Positions 34,210 to 46,540 of a DNA stretch of 64,000 nt are shown here, piece by piece; positions within the stretch are counted from its first letter, which is position 1, and each line of letters opens with the position of its first letter. The stretch covers positions 17,740,001 through 17,804,000 of the forward strand of contig NC_058190.1 of assembly GCF_907165205.1 (NCBI RefSeq). The letters run 5' to 3'. This DNA comes from Coccinella septempunctata. Taxonomy: Eukaryota > Arthropoda > Insecta > Coleoptera > Coccinellidae. The position numbers and the translations under genes are program-made. The notes under the pieces are model-generated. The model searched no databases and was not told the origin of the DNA. It was given only the letters and a program-made list of their open reading frames with translations.

Positions 34210-34459
34210 TTTTTTTAGTAGGGTTAAAGGAAGCTTTAAAGTTAAAGCGGCTTTAGGTTTGATTATGAAGCCGGCCGAGAGTTAAACTATCGAAGATCAT
34301 TCTAAGAAAAAATCAGTTAAACTATCGATATCTAATTTATTCACAAGTACCATAATTTCACAGTTCTACATTAGGAATGGGTGCGAATCTCACAAATACT
34401 CCAGATGTGATAAATATTTCAGGTGGATGCGCAAGGACAATACGTTACAATTATCATTG

Positions 34460-34761
34460 TCACTCTCGAGTGAGAACTTCCGAAAGCAAACTAATATATT
34501 CGCATTTTTGCGAAGCCATATTCCAAGAGTAACCCCATTTACAAACACATCTGTGAGATCCTGGCAGATTCAAACATGCTTCACTGATACTATTGCAAGT
34601 CACAGTGTTTTCCTCACATTCATCAATATCTACACATAATCCATGGCGAGAACTCCACCTGTACCCAAGCCTTGGACATTTGCAGCTTATATTCCATCTA
34701 TTGAGAACAATATCGTTCATCTCTGTGTTTTCAGATGAAGTGTAGAAACATTGTCGAATAC
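34460..34761 (-). CDS. EGF-like exon, left copy of palindrome B
   Basis: Mirror copy of 37440-37741 with the same peptide. Read on the minus strand it starts after a splice acceptor (TTTACAG) and encodes one calcium-binding EGF domain with DIDECEENTVTC ... CLNLPGSHRCVCKWGY ... CE, then a stop. See the right copy for details. Confidence 0.6.
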
Positions 34762-35003
34762 CTGTAAATATATTGATGTAAAAATTCAACTTTTATATCC
34801 GAAGAACAAGGCAATGGAAAATTTTTCAAAAAGGGTGACATCTATCATCTCATTCGTCTCTTCTCTCTGGCATCAGAACGTATATCAACATATCTAACAG
34901 TAGACTGATGGGCTGATGTCTGTCTACCTATTCATCGAGTTGTGTTCTTCTGTTAAATGTGCTGTCACCTCTGTCCAATATTGTGAATTGTGACATCTCT
35001 GTA

Positions 35004-35165
35004 GTTCATGCGGAGTTTAGAAGAGTTCTCGTGGTCCGCCAGTGCACAGCCACCTGTGTTCCTCCTAGAACACTCAGTAAACGCATAACTGCGCACAAGA
35101 GCGATTCTAGATGGAGTGCCTATGAATTGGCGGACCACGAGAACTCTTCTAAACACCGCATGAAC
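35004..35165. repeat. 162-bp fold-back repeat, left copy
   Basis: Begins GTTCATGCGGAGTTTAGAAG and ends with the near-exact reverse complement (...CTTCTAAACACCGCATGAAC). The arms extend about 38 bp to the word GGTCCGCCA / TGGCGGACC. It could be a MITE or a local inverted duplication, and no target duplication is visible. The mirror copy is at 37036-37197. Confidence 0.7.
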
Positions 35166-35814
35166 AAACATGGAATACCACAAAATTGGATAGAAACATA
35201 AAGTTCCTGGAGATGGTGAGAATCGCACAAGAACCCAACAGGATGAATAGGAAGACATGAATGGGATCAGCCTAGTCTACTCTAATTTGATATACATTGA
35301 TGTCAGAAAGAACGGACACACCGAAGAGATAGACCCGGCACTGGAACAACAGCGTCCAAATATTCCAAATGACTGACCCCTACCTGTGATATGTTCTACC
35401 CAACAGCAGCTTACACCATACGCAACCCAGATTTTCATTATTGATTTTGTTGTCAATTTCAACGATTTTGAATGTTATCTCCAACGAAAGTCGACGAATA
35501 ATTTGAGTTTTCAGATAGTTTGTTAATGAATAATGAATTAATGTTAGGCTAGATGGAAAAAAAAACGGAATGATTTTGAATGAAGATAGGATTGCGTCTC
35601 TCTGGTTTCAACAGTGAAATAACCATTTTTCTCATGAACACATCTTTCAATAGATCAATCAAATGATAAGGTTCTGTTTACTTCAGTAGCTCGCCGAGAA
35701 GTGGAAATATAGCATTTTAGTCAAATACTTATTATGATTTTCGTAAAATCAGAATTCTATATACATTTACCCAAGAGGATTATTTACGAAGTCTCAGATA
35801 AAATCCTCATTAAA
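35166..35814. other. No recognisable gene (palindrome B arm)
   Basis: AT-rich sequence repeated in reverse at 36387-37035. The frame at 35277-35462 and its mirror have no motif. Confidence 0.4.
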
Positions 35815-36176
35815 TCTATATTAATAAAAGAGGATCTATGGTTTACTTCAAAATGCTTTATTGTTCAAACGATCGCACCAAATTGCACAATTCTTTTTTT
35901 TTTGTGTTTATTATTTTTAGGGCAAGGTTTATATAACAAAATATTCCCAAAGAAAATTTTACAGAACAGAAAAAAAGGCATTCCTTTTTCTTACGACCAA
36001 TCGAGCAATCATAGAGTACTTATAGGTTTTCGACACATTTTTGTTTATGGAATATCATCCACAGCACGTCTCCTTCACTCATATGCCACATTGTCACACA
36101 ATCACGATGAGTTAGTTATTATTATCTACCCTAGAAATAATTTAAATGGCAAAACTAGGTTTGCCGGGTCAGCTAG
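35815..36176 (+). mobile_element. Non-autonomous Helitron, 362 bp
   Basis: Starts TCTATATTAATAAAAGAGG after A (35814) and ends in GGGTCAGCTAG before T (36177). A hairpin GGCAAA-ACTAGG-TTTGCC lies just inside the end (about 36149-36166). A TC start, CTAG end, subterminal hairpin and insertion between A and T without duplication are the defining Helitron signs. A second copy with the same ends is at 54983-55247, which confirms both termini. It has no coding capacity and depends on an autonomous element. The 5' half is repeated in reverse in the right arm of palindrome B. Confidence 0.85.
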
Positions 36177-36212
36177 TATTTTTATAATTTTCGTCTTTCG
36201 TCTTCAAAGTAG

Positions 36213-36386
36213 AGAAAGGAATGCCTTTTTTCTGTTCTGTAAAATTTTCTTTGGGAATATTTTGTTATATAAACCTTGCCCTAAAAATAATAAACACAAA
36301 AAAAAAAGAATTGTGCAATTTGGTGCGATCGTTTGAACAATAAAGCATTTTGAAGTAAACCATAGATCCTCTTTTATTAATATAGA
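36213..36386 (-). mobile_element. Helitron 5' half, mirrored copy
   Basis: Reverse complement of 35815-35988. It exists only as part of the right arm of palindrome B and lacks the 3' hairpin and CTAG end, so it is a by-product of the palindrome, not an independent insertion. Confidence 0.85.
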
Positions 36387-37035
36387 TTTAATGAGGATTT
36401 TATCTGAGACTTCGTAAATAATCCTCTTGGGTAAATGTATATAGAATTCTGATTTTACGAAAATCATAATAAGTATTTGACTAAAATGCTATATTTCCAC
36501 TTCTCGGCGAGCTACTGAAGTAAACAGAACCTTATCATTTGATTGATCTATTGAAAGATGTGTTCATGAGAAAAATGGTTATTTCACTGTTGAAACCAGA
36601 GAGACGCAATCCTATCTTCATTCAAAATCATTCCGTTTTTTTTTCCATCTAGCCTAACATTAATTCATTATTCATTAACAAACTATCTGAAAACTCAAAT
36701 TATTCGTCGACTTTCGTTGGAGATAACATTCAAAATCGTTGAAATTGACAACAAAATCAATAATGAAAATCTGGGTTGCGTATGGTGTAAGCTGCTGTTG
36801 GGTAGAACATATCACAGGTAGGGGTCAGTCATTTGGAATATTTGGACGCTGTTGTTCCAGTGCCGGGTCTATCTCTTCGGTGTGTCCGTTCTTTCTGACA
36901 TCAATGTATATCAAATTAGAGTAGACTAGGCTGATCCCATTCATGTCTTCCTATTCATCCTGTTGGGTTCTTGTGCGATTCTCACCATCTCCAGGAACTT
37001 TATGTTTCTATCCAATTTTGTGGTATTCCATGTTT

Positions 37036-37197
37036 GTTCATGCGGTGTTTAGAAGAGTTCTCGTGGTCCGCCAATTCATAGGCACTCCATCTAGAATCGC
37101 TCTTGTGCGCAGTTATGCGTTTACTGAGTGTTCTAGGAGGAACACAGGTGGCTGTGCACTGGCGGACCACGAGAACTCTTCTAAACTCCGCATGAAC
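37036..37197. repeat. 162-bp fold-back repeat, right copy
   Basis: Mirror of 35004-35165 within palindrome B. Confidence 0.7.
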
Positions 37198-37439
37198 TAC
37201 AGAGATGTCACAATTCACAATATTGGACAGAGGTGACAGCACATTTAACAGAAGAACACAACTCGATGAATAGGTAGACAGACATCAGCCCATCAGTCTA
37301 CTGTTAGATATGTTGATATACGTTCTGATGCCAGAGAGAAGAGACGAATGAGATGATAGATGTCACCCTTTTTGAAAAATTTTCCATTGCCTTGTTCTTC
37401 GGATATAAAAGTTGAATTTTTACATCAATATATTTACAG

Positions 37440-37741
37440 GTATTCGACAATGTTTCTACACTTCATCTGAAAACACAGAGATGAACGATATTGTTCTCAA
37501 TAGATGGAATATAAGCTGCAAATGTCCAAGGCTTGGGTACAGGTGGAGTTCTCGCCATGGATTATGTGTAGATATTGATGAATGTGAGGAAAACACTGTG
37601 ACTTGCAATAGTATCAGTGAAGCATGTTTGAATCTGCCAGGATCTCACAGATGTGTTTGTAAATGGGGTTACTCTTGGAATATGGCTTCGCAAAAATGCG
37701 AATATATTAGTTTGCTTTCGGAAGTTCTCACTCGAGAGTGA
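37440..37741 (+). CDS. EGF-like exon, right copy of palindrome B
   Basis: A pyrimidine-poor but correct acceptor (ATATATTTACAG) precedes the frame GIRQCFYTSSENTEMND. The exon carries CKCPRLGYRWSSRHGLC and then a full calcium-binding EGF module: DIDEC, six cysteines, CLNLPGSHRCVCKWGY, ending at KCE, followed by 12 residues and a TGA. Such modules occur in secreted or membrane extracellular proteins. No signal peptide, upstream exon or downstream splice donor is visible in the duplicated block, so this is an exon-sized piece of a host gene. Both copies are open and identical in translation, so the block is young or still selected at its source. Confidence 0.65.
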
Positions 37742-38188
37742 CAATGATAATTGTAACGTATTGTCCTTGCGCATCCACCTGAAATATTTATCACATCTGG
37801 AGTATTTGTGAGATTCGCACCCATTCCTAATGTAGAACTGTGAAATTATGGTACTTGTGAATAAATTAGATATCGATAGTTTAACTGATTTTTTCTTAGA
37901 ATGATCTTCGATAGTTTAACTTACGGCCGGCTTCATAATCAAACCTAAAGCCGCTTTAACTTTAAAGCTTCCTTTAACCCTACTAAAAAAATTTTTTTAT
38001 TTATTTATTCCCTTCTCTACAATAACAAATTCAGACAGTCCATTTATCAGGTATACATTTCAAAACTAACTTAATAATTCTTTCCTCGAGCCCCAGCAAC
38101 CCGTCACCTGAGCTCGCGCTCGTGTGTGACCGAATCACGAGAGCCTAAGGTATCTGTGCAAATTAATGCGTTTTACGCAAAATAAAAA

Positions 38189-39016
38189 TTGTCAGCACGC
38201 AACACAAGCAACTCTTGATGTTCCCTCAGGTATCTTCTACAATGATAAAATTCATTTTGTAAAACGGTGTTGGCATGTCTTCTAGGTTTTACACAATTGG
38301 TAATTATATTTACTGCTTGGGAACGCTTGATGTTTCTTCCCTCATCTGAAAGTCCGTCGTTTAAATCTATAATATTCTCCACATCTGATAATAGCCTTGA
38401 CATTGAGATCTCATTCATGGGAACTTCAATACTAAAATTTGGGCCCAATGCTAAGAACTTTAACACCCTGTCCGGTAAAGCAGTTGAACTTATATTTCTG
38501 ACCCACCTTTCTTGTGGTAGCACTTTTCTCAACTGTTCGTTTGAGAGATCTCCCACCTTTTTCAGATTTCTCCTCTTGACCGAATCAAACTCCCTTCCAT
38601 ACCTTCTAGACTGGTACTCTTTAAAGCGATTCAGCATGCCTGATGGAAGCAACTCCTCCAGCCTCTGCCACAACCTGGAAGACTCACCCTCCATTCTTCC
38701 TATCATGGTAACTGTAACAGTTATCTCAAACTGCAAGATGAGACGACGTGATTTCTCCAACATTTTGTGGACCTGTCTCGATGACACCAAAACACACGCC
38801 GAACTGAAAAGGTAATGCATAATGGCTGACATATGCTTAGGGAGTAACCCCATTCTCTTGCATTCTAAAAGGAATATTCTTCGGTTCCTGTACGATGCCA
38901 ACTTCACACTGTAAGACGACCAAGATTTCAACATCTCACACGCTTCTCTGCCATAACTGCTCCTCACTTCTGCATAAAACCCCATGCTTACATACAGATA
39001 GTCGCTTTTAATTCCC
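38189..39016 (-). pseudogene. Penelope-like ORF N-terminal part, left-arm copy
   Basis: Minus-strand frame with MGFYAEVRSSYGREACEMLK to the region VLRAD, equal to the N-terminal part of the element at 51249-53760 with at least one substitution (FDSVKR here, FDAVKR there). It is cut at TTGTCAGCAC, exactly where palindrome B ends. Confidence 0.85.
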
Positions 39017-39716
39017 AAAGAACACCAAGAACACCACAGTATCCAGTTCACGTTGGAGGAAGAAACGAACAACAGTGTCCCGTTTCTTGACACAAGAGTT
39101 ATTCGAACACCTGAAAACAAATTGATGGTGGATTGGTACCGAAAGCCCTCAAGCTCAGGGAGATACCTTCATTATCTCTCTAATCATCCATACAGACAGA
39201 AGGTGAATATGATTTTGGGTTTGAAGAGTCGCATTGAGAGGATCGCCCATCCAAGTCTTAGACTGCCGAATCTGAGGTTGTTGGCGGATTTGATGAAGAC
39301 AAATGGTTACCCCAGAAGATTGTTGTCGAGTTTGTTGCATTGTGCTGCTTCTTTGGTACGACCGACAGATGAAGGGATTGCCGCATCCACCATAGTAGGG
39401 GCCGAACATACAGGTAGGATCATCTATGCCTCTATTCCCCAAATAAAGAGTGTGACGAATGCCCTGGTTAATATCTTGAGTACCTCAACAATAAGGATGA
39501 TCCCCAGATCGGAATTTAAAGTTGATAAATTGTACAGCCGTACAAAAGACAAATTGACGGTTGAAAATATGAGTGGAGTTGTGTATAGCATACCTTGTGG
39601 TGGATGCTCCGAGGTGTACGTGGGCCAGACTTCCCAGCTTCTCAAACGCAGAATTGCACAACACAGAAGTGATGCTAGAATTCCAAGCAAGACTTGCGCC
39701 CTGGCTGAACATTTCC
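39017..39716 (+). pseudogene. Penelope-like RT end and GIY-YIG, left-arm copy
   Basis: Plus-strand frame from the RT thumb (SVPFLDTRVIRTPENKLMVD) through the GIY-YIG nuclease start (VVYSIPCGGCSEVYVGQTSQ). It is truncated after CALAEHF where satellite S2 begins. It is joined head to head with the preceding minus-strand part at the shared word AAGAACACC. Confidence 0.85.
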
Positions 39717-42700
39717 ATGGAGGAAATTATTTATTATCTCCATTCCTATCAGAACTATCGAACTGAAATTCAACATGTGCATCTCAATTCGAAAACTGTG
39801 TAAAATTTCAAGATTTGGTTCGAATTGATCCAACAGATTTCGAGGAATTGATATCACACTTTGCCGAATTGACCACTGAAATCTCAATTCCTATCTGAAC
39901 TATTGAACTGAAATTCAACATGTGCATCTCAATTCGAAAACTGTGTACAGTTTCGAGATTTGGGTCGAATTGATCCAATAGTTCCTAAGGCATTCAAATG
40001 AAACTATGTCGAATCTTCCACTGAAATCTCAATTCCTATCTGAACTATCGAGATGAATTTCAACATGTGCATCTCAATTCGAAAACTGTGTAAAATTTCA
40101 AGATTTGGTTCGAATTGATCCAACAGTTTTCGAGGAATTGATATCACACTTTGCCGAATTGACCACTGAAATCTCAATTCCTATCAGAACTATCGAACTG
40201 AAGTTCAACATGTGCATCTCAATTCGAAAACTATGTGCAGTTCCAGGATTTGGTTCGAATTGATCCAACAGTTTTCGAGGAATTGATATCACACTTTGCC
40301 GAATTGACCACTGAAATCTCAATTCCTATCTGAACTATCGAACTGAAATTCAACATGTGCATCTCAATTCGAAAACTGTGTAAAATTTCAAGATTTGGTT
40401 CGAATTGATCCAACAGTTTTCGAGGAATTGATATCACACTTTGCCGAATAGACCACTGAAATCTCAATTCCTATCTGATCTATCGAACTGAAATTCAACA
40501 TGTGCATCTCAATTCGAAAACTGTGTGAAATTTCAAGATTTGGTTCGAATTGATCCAACAGATTTCGAGGAAATGATATCACACTTTGCCGAATTGACCA
40601 CTGAAATCTCAATTCCTATCTGAACTATTGAACTGAAATTCAACATGTGCATCTCAATTCGAAAACTGTGTACAGTTTCGAGATTTGGGTCGAATTGATC
40701 CAATAGTTCCTCAGGAATTCAAATGAAACTATGTCGAATCTTCCACTGAAATCTCAATTCCTATCCGAACTATCGAACTGAATTTCAACATGTGCATCTC
40801 AATCCGAAAACTATGTGCAGTTTCAAGATTTGGTTCGAATTGATCCGACAGTTTTCGAGGAATTGATATCACACTTTGCCGAATTGACCACTGAAATCTC
40901 AATTCCTATCTGAACTATCGATCTGGAATTCAACATGTGCATCTCAATCCAAAAACTATGTGCAGTTTCAAGATTTCTTTCGAATTGATCCAACAGTTTT
41001 CGAGGAATTGATATCACACTTTGCCGAATTGACCACTGAAATCTCAATTCCTATCTGAACTATCGAACTGAAATTCAACATGTGCATCTCAATTCGAAAA
41101 CTGTGTAAAATTTCAAGATTTGGTTCGAATGGATCCAACACTTTTCGAGGAATTGATATCAGACTTCGCCGAATTGACCACTGAAATCTCAATTCCTATC
41201 TGAACTATCGATTTGAAATTCAACATGTGCATCTCAATATGAAAACTATGTGCAGTTTCAAGATTTGGTTCGAATCGATCCAACAGTTTTCAGGAATTGA
41301 TATCGCACTTTGCCGAATCGACTACTGAAATCTCCATTCCTATTTGAACTATCGATCTGAAATTCAACATGTGCATCTCAATTCGAAATCTATGTGCAGT
41401 TTCAAGATTTGGGTCGAATTGGTCCAACAGTTTCTGAGGAATTGATATCACACTTTGCCGAATGGACCACTGAAATCTCAATTCCTATCAGAACTATCGA
41501 ACTGAAATTCAACATGTGCATCTCATTTCGAAAACTATGTGCAGTTTCAAGATTTGGATCGAATTGATCCAACAGTTTTCAAGGAATTGATATCACACTT
41601 TTCCGAATTGATCACTGAAATCTCAATTCCTATCTGAACTATCGAACTGAAATTCAACATGTGCATCTCAATTCGAAAACTATGTGCAGTTCCAAGATTT
41701 GGTTAGAATTGATCCAACACTTTTCGAGGAATTGATATCACACTTTGCCAAATTGACCACTGAAATCTCAATTCCTATCTGAACTATCGAGATGAATTTC
41801 AACATGTGCATCTCAATTCGAAAACTGTGTAAAATTTCAAGATTTGGTTCGAATTGATCCAACAGTTTTCGAGGAATTGATATCACACTTTGCCGAATTG
41901 ACCACTGAAGTCTCAATTCCTATCTGAACTATCGAACTGAAATTCAACATGTACATCTCAATTCGAAAACTATGTGCAGTTTCAAGATTTGGTTCGAATT
42001 GATCCAACAGTTTTTGAGGAATTGATATCACACTTTGCCGAATTGACCACTGAAATCTCAATTCCTATCTGAACTATCGAACTGAAATTCAACATGTGCA
42101 TCTCAATTCGAAAACTATGTGCAGTTCCAAGATTTGGTTCGAATTGATCCAACACTTTTCGAGGAATTGATATCACACTTTGCCGAATTGACCACTGAAA
42201 TCTCAATTCCTATCTGAACTATCGAACTGAAATTCAAGATGTGCATCTAAATTCGAAAACTATGTGCAGTTTCAAGATTTGGTTCGAATTGATCCAACAG
42301 TTTTCGAGGAATTGATATCACACTTTTCCGAATTGACTACTGAAATCTCAATTCCTATCTGAACTATCGAACTGAAATTCAACATGTGCATCTCAATTCG
42401 AAAACTGTGTAAAATTTCAAGATTTGGTTCGAATCGATCCAACAGATTTCGAGGAAATGATATCACACTTTGCCGAATTGACCACTGAAATCTCAATTCC
42501 TATCTGAACTATTGAACTGAAATTCAACATGTGCATCTCAATTCGAAAACTGTGTACAGTTTCGAGATTTGGGTCGAATTGATCCAATAGTTCCTCAGGA
42601 ATTCAAATGAAACTATGTCGAATCTTCCACTGAAATCTCAATTCCTATCCGAACTATCGAACTGAATTTCAACATGTGCATCTCAATCCGAAAACTATGT

Positions 42701-45700
42701 GCAGTTTCAAGATTTGGTTCGAATTGATCCGACAGTTTTCGAGGAATTGATATCACACTTTGCCGAATTGACCACTGAAATCTCAATTCCTATCTGAACT
42801 ATCGATCTGGAATTCAACATGTGCATCTCAATCCAAAAACTATGTGCAGTTTCAAGATTTCTTTCGAATTGATCCAACAGTTTTCGAGGAATTGATATCA
42901 CACTTTGCCGAATTGACCACTGAAATCTCAATTCCTATCTGAACTATCGAACTGAAATTCAACATGTGCATCTCAATTCGAAAACTGTGTAAAATTTCAA
43001 GATTTGGTTCGAATTGATCCAACACTTTTCGAGGAATTGATATCAGACTTCGCCGAATTGACCACTGAAATCTCAATTCCTATCTGAACTATCGATTTGA
43101 AATTCAACATGTGCATCTCAATATGATAACTATGTGCAGTTTCAAGATTTGGTTCGAATCGATCCAACAGTTTTCAGGAATTGATATCGCACTTTGCCGA
43201 ATCGACTACTGAAATCTCCATTCCTATCTGAACTATCGATCTGAAATTCAACATGTGCATCTCAATTCGAAATCTATGTGCAGTTTCAAGATTTGGGTCG
43301 AATTGGTCCAACAGTTTCTGAGGAATTGATATCACACTTTGCCGAATGGACCACTGAAATCTCAATTCCTATCAGAACTATCGAACTGAAATTCAACATG
43401 TGCATCTCATTTCGAAAACTATGTGCAGTTTCAAGATTTGGATCGAATTGATCCAACAGTTTTCAAGGAATTGATATCACACTTTTCCGAATTGATCACT
43501 GAAATCTCAATTCCTATCTGAACTATCGAACTGAAATTCAACATGTGCATCTCAATTCGAAAACTATGTGCAGTTCCAAGATTTGGTTAGAATTGATCCA
43601 ACACTTTTCGAGGAATTGATATCACACTTTGCCAAATTGACCACTGAAATCTCAATTCCTATCTGAACTATCGAACTGAAATTCAAGATGTGCATCCAAA
43701 TTCGAAAACTATGTGCAGTTTCAAGATTTGGTTCGAATTGATCCAACAGTTTTTGAGGAATTGATATCACACTTTGCCGAATTGACCACTGAAGTCTCAA
43801 TTCCTATCTGAACTATCGAACTGAAATTCAACATGTACATCTCAATTCGAAAACTATGTGCAGTTTCAAGATTTGGTTCGAATTGATCCAACAGTTTTTG
43901 AGGAATTGATATCACACTTTGCCGAATTGACCACTGAAATCTCAATTCCTATCTGAACTATCGAACTGAAATTCAACATGTGCATCTCAATTCGAAAACT
44001 ATGTGCAGTTCCAAGATTTGGTTCGAATTGATCCAACACTTTTCGAGGAATTGATATCACACTTTGCCGAATTGACCACTGAAATCTCAATTCCTATCTG
44101 AACTATCGAACTGAAATTCAAGATGTGCATCTAAATTCGAAAACTATGTGCAGTTTCAAGATTTGGTTCGAATTGATCCAACAGTTTTCGAGGAATTGAT
44201 ATCACACTTTTCCGAATTGACTACTGAAATCTCAATTCCTATCTGAACTATCGAACTGAAATTCAACATGTGCATCTCAATTCGAAAACTGTGTAAAATT
44301 TCAAGATTTGGTTCGAATCGATCCAACAGTTTTCGAGGAATTGATATCACACTTTGCCGAATTGACCACTGAAATCTCAATTCCTATCTGAACTATCGAA
44401 CTGAAATTCAACATGTGCATCTCAATTCGAAAACTATGTGCAGTTCCAAGATTTGGTTCGAATTGATCCAACACTTTTCGAGGAATTGATATCACACTTT
44501 GCCGAATTGACCACTGAAATATCAATTCCTATCTGAACTATCGAACTGAAATTCAAGATGTGCATCTAAGATTTGGTTCGAATTGATCCAACAGTTTTTG
44601 AGGAATTGATATCACACTTTGCCGAATTGACCACTGAAGTCTCAATTCCTATCAGAACTATCGAACTGAGATTCAACATGTGCATCCCAATTCGAATACT
44701 ATGTGCAGTTTCAAGATTTGGGTCGAATTGGTCCAACAGTTTTTGAGGAATTGATATCACACTTTGCCGAATTGACCACTGAAACCTCAATTCCTATCTG
44801 AACTATCGAACTGAAATTCAACATGTGCATCTCAATTCGAAAACTGTGTACAGTTTCGAGATTTGGTTCGAATTGATCCAATAGTTCCTTAGGAATTGAA
44901 AAGATATTTTGTCGAATCGACCACTGAAATCTCCATTCCTATCAGAACTATCGATCTGAAATTCAACATGTGCATCTCATTTCGAAAACTATGTGCAGTT
45001 TCAAGATATGGTTCGAATTGATCAAACAAATTTTGAAGAATTGATATCACACTTTGCCGAATTGACCACTGAAATCTCAGTTCCTATCTGAACTATCGAA
45101 CTGAAATTCAACATGTGCATCTCATTTCGAAAACTATGTGCAGTTTCAAGATTTGGTTCGAATTGATCCAACAGTTTTCGAGGAATTGATATCACACTTT
45201 GCCGAATTGACTACTGAAATCTCAATTCCTATCTGAACTGAAATTCAACCTGTGCATCTCAATTCGAAAACTGTGTAAAATTTCAAGATTTGGTTCGAAT
45301 TGATCCAACAGTTTTCGAGGAATTGATATCACACTTTGCCGAATTGACCACTGAAATCTCCATTCCTATCTGAACTATCGAACTGAAATTCAACATGTGC
45401 ATCTCAATTCGAAAACTGTGTAAAATTTCAAGATTTGGTTCGAATGGATCCAACACTTTTCGAGGAATTGATATCAGACTTCGCCGAATTGACCACTGAA
45501 ATCTCAATTCCTATCTGAACTATCGATTTGAAATTCAACTTGTGCATCTCAATATGAAAACTATGTGCAGTTTCAAGATTTGGATCGAATTGATCCAACA
45601 GTTTTCAAGGAATTGATATCACACTTTTCCGAATTGATCACTGAAATCTCAATTCCTATCTGAACTATCGAACTGAAATTCAACATGTGCATCTCAATTC

Positions 45701-46540
45701 GAAAACTATTTGCAGTTCCAAGATTTGGTTAGAATTGATCCAACACTTTTCGAGGAATTGATATCACACTTTGCCAAATTGACCACTGAAATCTCAATTC
45801 CTATCTGAACTATCGAACTGAAATTCAAGATGTGCATCCAAATTCGAAAACTATGTGCAGTTTCAAGATTTGGTTCGAATTGATCCAACAGTTTTTGAGG
45901 AATTGATATCACACTTTGCCGAATTGACCACTGAAGTCTCAATTCCTATCTGAACTATCGAACTGAAATTCAACATGTACATCTCAATTCGAAAACTATG
46001 TGCAGTTTCAAGATTTGGTTCGAATTGATCCAACAGTTTTTGAGGAATTGATATCACACTTTGCCGAATTGACCACTGAAATCTCAATTCCTATCTGAAC
46101 TATCGAACTGAAATTCAACATGTGCATCTCAATTCGAAAACTATGTGCAGTTCCAAGATTTGGTTCGAATTGATCCAACACTTTTCGAGGAATTGATATC
46201 ACACTTTGCCGAATTGACCACTGAAATCTCAATTCCTATCTGAACTATCGAACTGAAATTCAAGATGTGCATCTAAATTCGAAAACTATGTGCAGTTTCA
46301 AGATTTGGTTCGAATTGATCCAACAGTTTTCGAGGAATTGATATCACACTTTTCCGAATTGACTACTGAAATCTCAATTCCTATCTGAACTATTGAACTG
46401 AAATTCAACATGTGCATCTCAATTCGAAAACTGTGTACAGTTTCGAGATTTGGGTCGAATTGATCCAATAGTTCCTAAGGCATTCAAATGAAACTATGTC
46501 GAATCTTCCACTGAAATCTCAATTCCTATCTGAACTATCG
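39717..46540 (-). repeat. Satellite array S2, left block
   Basis: About 6.8 kb of 145-bp monomers of a second subfamily, marked by GATTTGGTTCGAATTGATCC and CAACAGTTTTCGAGGAATTG. A 1884-bp higher-order period is clear (markers at 40823, 40968, 41290, 41680, 41982 and 42272 recur at 42707, 42852, 43174, 43564, 43866 and 44156). A 2142-bp offset links 43564-43866 to 45706-46008. The last variant monomer (46421-46540) is the spacer of palindrome C. It matches 39935-40050 and carries CATTCAAATGAAACTATG. Confidence 0.95.

Larger units (their letters stand above)
34015..38186. repeat. Palindrome B (2.0-kb arms, 224-bp spacer)
   Basis: 34015-35988 is the reverse complement of 36213-38186, and paired positions sum to 72201. 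The few differences seen include one A in an A-run near 35975 and CGAGAG against CGTAAG next to GCCGGC. Each arm holds part of the LINE 3' UTR, an EGF-type exon, a small fold-back and the 5' part of a Helitron. The spacer is the 3' half of the same Helitron plus about 36 bp. The high similarity points to a recent event. Confidence 0.9.
38189..46420. repeat. Palindrome C, left arm
   Basis: Reverse complement of 46541-52045. Paired positions sum to 90234 in the outer part (38.2-41.3 kb) and to 92960 next to the centre. It starts 2 bp after the right end of palindrome B. The left arm has about 4.17 kb more satellite than the right, equal to two higher-order units (1884 + 2142) plus one monomer. 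Confidence 0.85.

Noticed and set aside
34959..35258. Frames on both strands of the 162-bp fold-back region
   Set aside because: Generated by the inverted repeat. No motif or splice context.
35734..36336. 200-codon frame across the centre of palindrome B
   Set aside because: It runs through a non-coding Helitron and its mirrored half. The similarity of the two ends is only the palindrome translated twice.
38267..38815. 182-codon plus-strand frame and its mirror at 51419-51967
   Set aside because: Antisense shadow of the Penelope-like N-terminal region, with no motif of its own.
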